Part shown: in pieces, positions 24,877 to 31,144 of the stretch
How positions within the stretch are numbered: the stretch's first letter is position 1
Layout of the letters: each line of letters opens with the position of its first letter
Origin: an uncultured Cellvibrio sp.
GTDB taxonomy: Bacteria > Pseudomonadota > Gammaproteobacteria > Pseudomonadales > Cellvibrionaceae
Length of the DNA stretch: 31,144 nucleotides
Assembly: GCA_946481735.1 (NCBI GenBank)
Contig: CAMLOU010000035.1
Span: 1 to 31,144, forward strand
Direction: 5' to 3'
Notes under the pieces: generated by a model
Told to the model about the DNA's origin: nothing
The model's database searches: none
What the model saw: the letters and a program-made list of their open reading frames with translations, nothing else
Position numbers and translations under genes: made by a program

Positions 24877-26682
24877 TTAGGAAATATCCTTGCGCAATCC
24901 ACGAATCACTTTTACCAATTGGTCTTCAAATTTATCGCCTTTACTGATGACCTGAATCTGTTCTGTTTTGATGCCGTCGAATAACTGGTCGCGGTGTAGC
25001 TCAGCGGCTTTGCGTCCCACCTGATCGACAAAAATATATTTTCCGGTAGAGCTGATGATGACGGACAGCTTGCAGCGCAGGGCGGGTTTATCCGGTTCAG
25101 CAATCTCAATCCAGGCGCCGACATTCAGCGTGCTCACCAGCTCTGCGGCGGTTTGTTCGCGCACCAGTTGTTCGGCCGCGCGCGCCGCATTTTCCTGCGC
25201 TTGGCGTTGTGTTGCCGCCGCCTGTTCAGCCAGTGCGCGCTGGTGTTTTTCCGCCGCCAGTTTGCGCGCTTCTGCCAGGGCTTTTTCTGCTGCCGCCTGC
25301 TTGGCGGCAGCCTCTTGTGCCTGCTGGCGTTCAGTTTCCTGGCGATAGTGTTCAGCGTGTTTATCGCCCAGGGCTATCAATTGTTTCAGTGCGCTGATAA
25401 TCAGCTCATCCAACGCAACCGGTTTTAATGTATGTGCAACGCCGGTGGATAAACACAGCGAAAAATCCTTTACATTTTTTGCCGTTACCTTGCGCCCGGA
25501 GCGATCCACAAATAACAGCTGATCCACATCCGGCAGCTTCAGGGCAAGCTTGCAGCGCAGGGCTTGGCCGTCCTCACCGTACAACACAATCCAGTCGCCG
25601 GTTGCAATCGTCTGCGCGTGTTGCAATACCGCACTGGTTACGTGTGTGCGGTTGTCGGTATAACCTTCCGGATACGCAAAGGCGCCGACGGTGTTGCATT
25701 CCAGTGGCTTTTTCTGGATAGCCTGCATCAGGTGCTGGCTGAGGCTGTCGATAAAATCCTGATAGTGATCGCCGGTGTCGCGCTGCTGATGCAGGTTGCG
25801 TTCCAGTTCGCTCAGTAATTGCGGAATATCCCGGTAGAGTTGTTGTTCATCGACTCCTTCGCCGGTAGTGAAGACCTTGCCGAGCAATGGCAGGTTGCGT
25901 TGCCAGGCCTTCCAGAAGGGCGCCTGGGTGTTGTCATTGATCAAACAATGTTGCAGGGCGCTTTTTAATATCGGCAGTTGTTCAATCAGGGCGACCGGCA
26001 TCGTTTGCCCTGCCAGGGATTGGTTAAGCAAATCCAATACCCGGCACTCGGCTGCCAATAAACGCAGGTGGGCCACTTCGGTTTCACACAGGCGCGCCTC
26101 CAGCATGCGCGCGCGTTTGTCTTCGGCGTCCGTCCATTGGCGAAAGGATGTTGTGGCGGCCAGCAACGCTGTTGCTTCGGTGCTTTGGCGGACAGACTCA
26201 ACCAGCTGTTGGCACTTTTCAAAAAATTGTTGATGGGGTTTGGCATCGCGCGGGTACCAGGTATAACCCTGCTGGCCGACCTCGTTAAGGAGTTGCCGCA
26301 GGGGGTGCTGCGCGTTGCTGTAAATCGTATCGTCCTGCGCGATGGCCATAACCACCGGCAGGGCCATCCTGCTCAACGCCTGGTCCAGCGCGGGATCCAT
26401 GTTGCCGCACAGGGTCTGGAATAATTTATCGGCCACCATCACCCGCAGCATCAACGCCGGTGCCAGTGCGAGTTGGTGAGCGGCGAGTAATGCCGGCAGT
26501 TGTTTGGCCAGGGGGGCAGACGGTGTGAGGGCTGTCTCGACCAGCGCCACAGCACGGGCCAGATCATGGCACGGCGTCAGCCCCGGAGCCGGTGGCAAGG
26601 TAAGGGCCGCTGTGTCGAACAGGGATTGCAGTTGCGCTGCGTCACCCTTGAGCAGGTCCTGGAGATTAAAGGTAGTAGACAT
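24877..26682 (-). CDS. DUF1631-like protein with two C-terminal PilZ-like repeats
   Basis: 601 residues from ATG 26682; a frame open 26 codons further lacks support. Most of the protein is helical. Two related segments occur near the end: GDWIVLYGEDGQALRCKLAL through LLFVDRSGRKVTAK (about 362-405) and VGAWIEIAEPDKPALRCKLS through YIFVDQVGRKAAEL (about 521-565). They share W-I, ALRCKL, the FVD triplet and GRK, so they are an internal duplication. They are joined by a strongly charged Ala/Gln/Glu coiled coil (441-514). The pattern resembles DUF1631 proteins, whose C-terminal part is PilZ-like. The RxxxR motif of PilZ proteins is not seen, so c-di-GMP binding is unproven. No membrane segment is found. 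Confidence 0.8.
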   Translation of the reverse strand: MSTTFNLQDLLKGDAAQLQSLFDTAALTLPPAPGLTPCHDLARAVALVETALTPSAPLAKQLPALLAAHQLALAPALMLRVMVADKLFQTLCGNMDPALDQALSRMALPVVMAIAQDDTIYSNAQHPLRQLLNEVGQQGYTWYPRDAKPHQQFFEKCQQLVESVRQSTEATALLAATTSFRQWTDAEDKRARMLEARLCETEVAHLRLLAAECRVLDLLNQSLAGQTMPVALIEQLPILKSALQHCLINDNTQAPFWKAWQRNLPLLGKVFTTGEGVDEQQLYRDIPQLLSELERNLHQQRDTGDHYQDFIDSLSQHLMQAIQKKPLECNTVGAFAYPEGYTDNRTHVTSAVLQHAQTIATGDWIVLYGEDGQALRCKLALKLPDVDQLLFVDRSGRKVTAKNVKDFSLCLSTGVAHTLKPVALDELIISALKQLIALGDKHAEHYRQETERQQAQEAAAKQAAAEKALAEARKLAAEKHQRALAEQAAATQRQAQENAARAAEQLVREQTAAELVSTLNVGAWIEIAEPDKPALRCKLSVIISSTGKYIFVDQVGRKAAELHRDQLFDGIKTEQIQVISKGDKFEDQLVKVIRGLRKDIS

Positions 26683-26802
26683 AACACTCGCTGCTGGAAG
26701 GCAAATAACGCCCTGTGAATATAGTGAATGGATGACAGCATTGCGAATATTTGCTCGCACGCTTCAGGTCGCGCTGATGGGGAGCGACACTTTCCACACC
26801 CA

Positions 26803-26876
26803 TGGCATCTCCAGGCTTCTGTGGCATGTCCAGATTTATGTGGCATTTCCAGAGAGCGCGCCAAGTTGCGTATAAT
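26803..26876 (+). promoter_or_regulatory. nnr promoter with three 19-base repeats
   Basis: TATAAT at 26871-26876 is a perfect -10. Upstream, TGGCATNTCCAG occurs three times at exact 19-base spacing (26803-26814, 26822-26833, 26841-26852). The last copy covers the -35 position (TTCCAG, 18 bases before the -10). Units one and two also agree in NNTTNTG after the motif. This looks like a tandem operator or a degenerate tandem repeat. Transcription would start near 26882, giving a leader of about 52 bases. Confidence 0.65.
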
Positions 26877-26933
26877 CCGCCCACTTTTCCTGTCGGACTG
26901 GCTTTGCCGACCCGCCTACGCACTGAGACTGCC

Positions 26934-28451
26934 ATGATCCTAACCACCCACAACCAGACCCCATTTCCTTCGACCCTTTATTGTGCTGCCGAGGTCCGCG
27001 CGCTGGACCAGGCGGCGATTGCCGCCGGCACACCGGGCATCCAGTTGATGAAACGCGCCGGGCGCGCAGTATTTGATGCGTTGCACCAGGCTTATCCCGA
27101 ACCGGGTTTGATTACCGTGTATTGCGGCGCGGGCAATAATGCCGGTGACGGTTATGTGGTAGCAGCGCTGGCCGCCCAACGGCGCTTGCCGGTGCAGGTC
27201 ATCCAGGTCGGTGCGTTGGACAAGCTTACCGGTGACGCGCGTCAGGCGTATGACTTCGCCTGCCAGGAGGGCGTCGCCATAACCGCTTTTGAAAATGCTG
27301 CCGTTCCCGCCGAGGGCGTGGTGGTGGATGCGCTCTTGGGTATCGGTTTGCAGGGCTCTGTGCGGGCTCCTTTTCTACAAGCGATTGAGCAGATCAACGC
27401 GTGTGGCTTACCGGTGGTGGCGGTGGATCTGCCCTCCGGCCTGGATGCAGATAGCGGTGCCGTGCAAGGCTGTGCTGTCAACGCCGCAATGACGGTGACG
27501 TTTATCGGAACCAAACGCGGCTTGCTCACCGGGCGTGGGCCGGCCTTATGCGGCACCCTGGTGCTGGCGGATCTGTCGGTGTCGGCGGACATCTTGCAGG
27601 CCCAGTCCGGCTCCGCCGAATTGCTGAAGTTACCCGCACTACTGAATAACCTGGCACCGCGCGCCGCGGATGCTCACAAAGGCGATTTTGGTCATGTAAT
27701 GGTGATTGGTGGTGACACAGGTTTTGGTGGTGCTGCGCTGATGGCCGCTGAAGCGGCGGCACGTACCGGTGCCGGTCTGGTCAGTATCGCCACCCGCCCG
27801 GAACATATTCCCGCGATCCTTGCGCGCCGCCCGGAGGTGATGGCGTGCGGTGTGGTATCCGGGCAGGAATTGGAACCCTGGCTGGCGCGCCCCACTGTGC
27901 TGGTGGTCGGACCTGGGCTGGGCCGCTCGCCCTGGTCCGAGCAGATGTTGCAGCAGGCAGTAAAAAGTGGCCTGCCGCTGGTGCTGGATGCCGATGCCCT
28001 GAATATCCTCGCTGCCGGTCGCGTAGTGGCGGAAAACACCCGGCGTGACAACTGGTTACTCACACCGCATCCCGGCGAAGCGGCGCGTTTACTGGCGGTA
28101 AATACCACTGATATCCAGAACGACCGTTTCGCTGCGGTCAGCAAAATCCAGCAAAGCTATGGCGGCGCCGTCATCCTGAAAGGGGCGGGCAGCCTGGTAG
28201 CGGCAGAGGCAGATTGTATTGGCGTGGTGGCGGCGGGTAACCCCGGCATGGCCACCGGTGGAATGGGCGATGTGCTGAGCGGTATCCTGGGCGGCCTGAT
28301 CGCCCAGGGGCTGACGGTGGCGCAGGCCGCGCGTCTGGGTGCCTGCCTGCACGCCACGGCGGCAGACCTGGCGGCGGATGAAGTCGGTCAGCGCAGCTTG
28401 CTCGCCACGGATTTGATGCCCTATCTATGCCAATTGCTCAGTGACCAGTAG
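26934..28451 (+). CDS. nnr: Bifunctional NAD(P)H-hydrate epimerase / ADP-dependent dehydratase
   Basis: 505 residues from ATG 26934; the frame is open 44 codons further, but the promoter lies inside that stretch. The enzyme repairs damaged NADHX and NADPHX. The N-terminal YjeF epimerase domain has [14 protein letters not shown] and [14 protein letters not shown]. The C-terminal ribokinase-like dehydratase domain has [57 protein letters not shown] and the ADP-binding [15 protein letters not shown]. Both halves look intact. tsaE follows 23 bases after the stop on the same strand, the normal gammaproteobacterial order. Confidence 0.97.
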   Translation: MILTTHNQTPFPSTLYCAAEVRALDQAAIAAGTPGIQLMKRAGRAVFDALHQAYPEPGLITVYCGAGNNAGDGYVVAALAAQRRLPVQVIQVGALDKLTGDARQAYDFACQEGVAITAFENAAVPAEGVVVDALLGIGLQGSVRAPFLQAIEQINACGLPVVAVDLPSGLDADSGAVQGCAVNAAMTVTFIGTKRGLLTGRGPALCGTLVLADLSVSADILQAQSGSAELLKLPALLNNLAPRAADAHKGDFGHVMVIGGDTGFGGAALMAAEAAARTGAGLVSIATRPEHIPAILARRPEVMACGVVSGQELEPWLARPTVLVVGPGLGRSPWSEQMLQQAVKSGLPLVLDADALNILAAGRVVAENTRRDNWLLTPHPGEAARLLAVNTTDIQNDRFAAVSKIQQSYGGAVILKGAGSLVAAEADCIGVVAAGNPGMATGGMGDVLSGILGGLIAQGLTVAQAARLGACLHATAADLAADEVGQRSLLATDLMPYLCQLLSDQ

Positions 28452-28474
28452 CGTTGCGACGAGGTAACCAAGGC

Positions 28475-28954
28475 GTGAACGAATCCATCAGCAAGACCTG
28501 GTACATCGACAATGAAGCCGACATGGTCGCCCTGGGTGACCAATGGGGGCGCGTGCTCGCTGCCGGCGATGGTGCCGCCACCGTGTTTCTCAGCGGTGAT
28601 CTGGGCGCGGGCAAGACCACCTTGTCGCGCGGTATCCTGCGTGCCTTTGGTCATACCGGTGCGGTGAAAAGTCCCACCTATACCCTGGTGGAAGCCTATG
28701 AATTCCCGGCACGGACCGTGTATCACTTCGATCTCTATCGTCTGGGTGATCCGGAGGAGCTGGAATACATGGGGATTCGTGATTACTTCGATGCGCGCAG
28801 CATCTGCCTGATCGAGTGGCCAGCGCGCGGTGCCGGGGTATTGCCGGCGCCGGACTGGCAAATAGCGGTAAAAGTAGAGGGGCTTGGGCGGCGGATTGCC
28901 ATCAGTGCTCTAACCCCGACAGGCCAAGCCCTGTTGCAGCGACTGGACGGTTAA
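28475..28954 (+). CDS. tsaE: tRNA threonylcarbamoyladenosine biosynthesis ATPase
   Basis: 159 residues from a GTG start at 28475, chosen for GAGGT nine bases upstream; the open frame begins 7 codons earlier. TsaE is the ATPase that, with TsaB and TsaD, makes the t6A modification of tRNAs reading ANN codons. The P-loop GDLGAGKTT is at 41-49, followed by the family motifs [16 protein letters not shown] and IEWPARG. It is co-transcribed with nnr. Its stop codon overlaps the stop of the convergent gene at 28951 within a shared TTAA. In related bacteria an amidase gene follows directly; here an inverted gene intervenes. Confidence 0.97.
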   Translation: MNESISKTWYIDNEADMVALGDQWGRVLAAGDGAATVFLSGDLGAGKTTLSRGILRAFGHTGAVKSPTYTLVEAYEFPARTVYHFDLYRLGDPEELEYMGIRDYFDARSICLIEWPARGAGVLPAPDWQIAVKVEGLGRRIAISALTPTGQALLQRLDG

Positions 28955-30297
28955 AACGCCCAGCCAAATTGCAGGCTACCCGCTTCATATTCACTACTGG
29001 CGGCATAGCCCAATTCGAATACCGCCCGTCCCCATTGATACCCGAGGCCCGCGGAGGCAACGCTGGAGCGGAAGTTGGTTTGATCTTCCCGGTAACCGGC
29101 GCGCAATGCCAGACGGTCAAACGCGATGTATTCAATCCCCAGGCTTAAATCTTTGGAGGGGGCTTCGTTGGCCAGGGGGGTGGATTCGCGCAGGTCAAAG
29201 TCCACACCAATGGTCAGCACATCGGTGACATAAGCAAAACCGAGCCGCGCGCGGGGTTTGAGTTGAACGATCTGCGCCGGCAATGGTTCGCCGGTTTCCG
29301 GGTCAATTTGCGGTGTGGTGCTGAATTCTTTGGCGATCACATCTTTCACCGCGACACTCAGACGGTAATGACCTTCAATCAATGCAGCGATACCCACATC
29401 GGCATTGACGGTGATGTGGGTCTTTTGCGAATCGGAAAAACGTCGCGCCCCGTCATCGCTGCTGGTGATACCGCTGCTGACATCCACCGTATCCCGATAG
29501 GCGTCGACCCGTTGCAGCTTGGGCGTGATGCCAAACGAAATATCGTGACCATCAACCTCGAACTCTTTAGCCAGGGCAACGCCCCATTCTCCGATAGTCA
29601 GAGCACTGACATCGCCGCTGGAGGTTAGCTCGTCCACCGGATCACGCAGGTTGCCGTTCTCGTCCAGCAGTGCGGGATTGATACTGCCGAGGTCACCGCC
29701 CGCCGCTACGACATCCATGGCTTCAATATATTGGTTCAACAGTTCTCTATCGGTGTCATTGATGTCGGCTCGCCCGGCACCCAGGGCACGTACGCCGAAG
29801 AAAAACGCACCGCCTTCGCGTTTGCTCGGTTCACTCACCGAAAAGCCGACAAATGCATCCAGGTTCAGGTCCTGGTTGCCCAATTGATCGAGCAATTCAT
29901 TCATATCGCGCGATACCGTGGCGACGGCTCCGGCACTTTCGCTGCCGGGGTTTGCGTTGAAATTATTGACAGCAAGGCGCAACTGATCATCGAGTTCGTC
30001 ATCGGCGGCTTCGAGGGCAGTTTCAACCGTCTCGGAAAACTGGGCCACGATATGCGGAAACATAATGCGGCCATCGCGCGATTCGTCTTCGTCTTCGTCA
30101 TGGAAAGACAAGAGGGCCGGATTATAAAACTGCGCCTGTGCCGTATTGCCAGCCGCGACTGCTGTACCGCCCATCGCCAGGCCGCGCGCATCATAAATAC
30201 CGTAATTCACAGCGTTCGCCGGCACCGCGCCGAGGGATAACAGCCCGCAGGAGAGGCAGGCCAAATGCCTGACTGAGAAAGGACGAAAGACATGCAT
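28951..30297 (-). CDS. TraF-family outer-membrane beta-barrel protein (PF13729-like)
   Basis: 448 residues from ATG 30297, chosen because a proper signal peptide follows (ending VPANA); the frame is open 68 codons upstream without such features. The mature start [20 protein letters not shown] and the nearby [10 protein letters not shown] are typical of the family named after conjugal transfer protein TraF and of FadL-like barrels. Repeated amphipathic strands run to the C-terminal Phe (SLQFGWAF), the BAM signal. An acidic stretch DEDEDES lies early in the mature part. The family name does not imply conjugation: no transfer gene is nearby. It interrupts the tsaE-amidase pair and overlaps the tsaE stop by 4 bases. 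Function unknown. Confidence 0.85.
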   Translation of the reverse strand: MHVFRPFSVRHLACLSCGLLSLGAVPANAVNYGIYDARGLAMGGTAVAAGNTAQAQFYNPALLSFHDEDEDESRDGRIMFPHIVAQFSETVETALEAADDELDDQLRLAVNNFNANPGSESAGAVATVSRDMNELLDQLGNQDLNLDAFVGFSVSEPSKREGGAFFFGVRALGAGRADINDTDRELLNQYIEAMDVVAAGGDLGSINPALLDENGNLRDPVDELTSSGDVSALTIGEWGVALAKEFEVDGHDISFGITPKLQRVDAYRDTVDVSSGITSSDDGARRFSDSQKTHITVNADVGIAALIEGHYRLSVAVKDVIAKEFSTTPQIDPETGEPLPAQIVQLKPRARLGFAYVTDVLTIGVDFDLRESTPLANEAPSKDLSLGIEYIAFDRLALRAGYREDQTNFRSSVASAGLGYQWGRAVFELGYAASSEYEAGSLQFGWAF

Positions 30298-30636
30298 GGT
30301 AATAATCCCGTGGCGGAAAATCGGTAAAAAGTGGGTTATGAAACAGACCTCCAGCAGTATAGGTGCTTTTATGGAAATCTTGCTGACAAGGTATTCACAC
30401 TTGTGGGAGTTAATTTGCGCGGTAGCCTGCGTATTTTTTACTGGAGCTGTGCATCCCGATTGGGTAGAGTGATCGCATTTGCGGCAGGCCACCACATTCA
30501 ATTAACCTTGGCCTATACTTTTACCAGGTTTTGCCGCAGTGGCTCGGGGTGCGCGCACCCTGTCAGTGACCCTTTTGATATCCATGCTGTCACAGGGGAA
30601 GCTCGCTTCCCACCATAATAGCCAGAGAGTAAAGCG
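30298..30636. other. Divergent intergenic region, TraF-like / amidase
   Basis: These 339 bases hold no supported gene. A -10-like TATACT (30514-30519) with a poor -35 could drive the amidase, and GAGAG (30625-30629) is its ribosome site, seven bases from the TTG start. I see no clear operator or hairpin. Confidence 0.5.
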
Positions 30637-31144
30637 TTGTTGCAGAGCATTACCAGAACCTTGTCCCCGCTATTCGGCCTGCTTTGTGTGGGTCTGGTGT
30701 TCCTGTCTCCCCTCGTTAATGCCGCCGTTATCGAAGGTATGCGTATCTGGCGCGCGCCGGATCACACCCGCATCGTGCTCGATCTCAGTGGTCCTGTGGA
30801 TCATGTGATTGCGCCTTTGGGTAATCCCGAACGCCTGGTGCTCGACATTCCCGGTGCCGCATTAAAGGCAGACCCGAACGAATTACCCCTGGCAGATACA
30901 CCGGTTGCCCAGATTCGCACCGCCGTACAAAACCAGACTGACATCCGCATCGTGTTCGATTTGAAAACCAGGGTGCAGCCGCGCAGTTTTTTACTCAAAC
31001 CTTTCGCCGGCAACAGTGATCGTCTCGTATTGGATCTCTACGATATAGTGCCGGAGCAAACCGCTGTTACCACCACACCTACAGCCACCACACCAGCCAA
31101 ACCGGCGGCCACGCCGGCGGCGGATAATGTGCCCGTGCCGGCGG
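30637..31144 (+). CDS. N-acetylmuramoyl-L-alanine amidase, N-terminal part (3' end outside window)
   Basis: About 169 residues are present. The frame opens after a TAG at 30619; TTG at 30637 is the best start because GAGAG lies seven bases before it and a signal peptide follows directly (LSPLFGLLCVGLVFLSPLVN, then AA). The mature part is an AMIN domain, which binds peptidoglycan at division sites: RIWRAPDHTRIVLDLSGP, ERLVLDIPGA, DIRIVFDLK and DRLVLDLYDI. A Thr/Pro/Ala-rich linker begins near residue 140. The catalytic zinc domain and any LysM repeats lie beyond the window. Position after nnr-tsaE is that of amiB/amiC in gammaproteobacteria; which one cannot be decided here. Confidence 0.92.
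   Translation, partial: MLQSITRTLSPLFGLLCVGLVFLSPLVNAAVIEGMRIWRAPDHTRIVLDLSGPVDHVIAPLGNPERLVLDIPGAALKADPNELPLADTPVAQIRTAVQNQTDIRIVFDLKTRVQPRSFLLKPFAGNSDRLVLDLYDIVPEQTAVTTTPTATTPAKPAATPAADNVPVPA

Noticed and set aside
28951..30297. Sign of a conjugative element because of the name TraF
   Set aside because: The family is a broad group of outer-membrane barrels; no mobilisation or transfer gene is nearby.

Overview
The window looks like chromosomal DNA of a gammaproteobacterium, most probably Cellvibrionaceae (Cellvibrio-like). This is inferred from the protein families and their neighbourhoods: the epoxyqueuosine reductase / nnr / tsaE / amidase block, a small DUF4212 subunit plus VC_2705-type Na+ symporter with a DUF294 protein and a DnaQ-like exonuclease, a DcaP-like porin and a Thr/Pro/Ala-rich linker in the amidase. 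Genes are densely packed. I see no tRNA, rRNA, CRISPR array, insertion sequence or phage gene.

Layout. (1) 1-739: 3' end of a chemotaxis receptor gene and its terminator. (2) 797-6618: a chaperone-usher pilus locus on the minus strand, read as subunit, subunit, subunit, chaperone, usher. Its leader (about 6256-6531) holds a near-perfect CRP/Vfr palindrome followed by a class I cyclic-di-GMP (GEMM-I) riboswitch. The locus lies between the intact gnd gene (6619-8073) and a decayed second copy of the gnd 3' end (797-908), which suggests that it was acquired by recombination at gnd. (3) 8286-14537: a minus-strand operon ldhA, P-type cation ATPase, alpha-glucan phosphorylase, with an FNR/Anr-like box ahead of ldhA. 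A receptor gene with a C-terminal sensory domain diverges from it (14769-16325). (4) 16317-21560: two minus-strand units, DUF4212-symporter and small membrane protein-DUF294 protein-exonuclease, separated by a terminator. (5) 22091-23245: DcaP-like porin, divergent from the symporter across a 530-bp region with a mirrored motif pair. (6) 23273-26682: queG, a PilZ protein and a DUF1631-like protein, all minus strand. (7) 26934-31144: nnr and tsaE on the plus strand, an inverted TraF-family outer-membrane barrel gene, and the 5' part of an AMIN-domain cell-wall amidase.

How the parts fit. Cyclic di-GMP recurs: it is the expected ligand of the riboswitch ahead of the pilus genes and of the PilZ protein, and the DUF1631-like protein is a PilZ neighbour. 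The pilus locus also appears to read cAMP through CRP/Vfr, so two second messengers would converge on one promoter-leader region. The ldhA-ATPase-glgP operon looks like a low-oxygen carbon-storage and fermentation unit.

The strongest candidate for something undescribed is the pilus locus as a whole: an atypical usher, DUF4402-type subunits, CRP plus c-di-GMP riboswitch control, and flanking gnd duplication.
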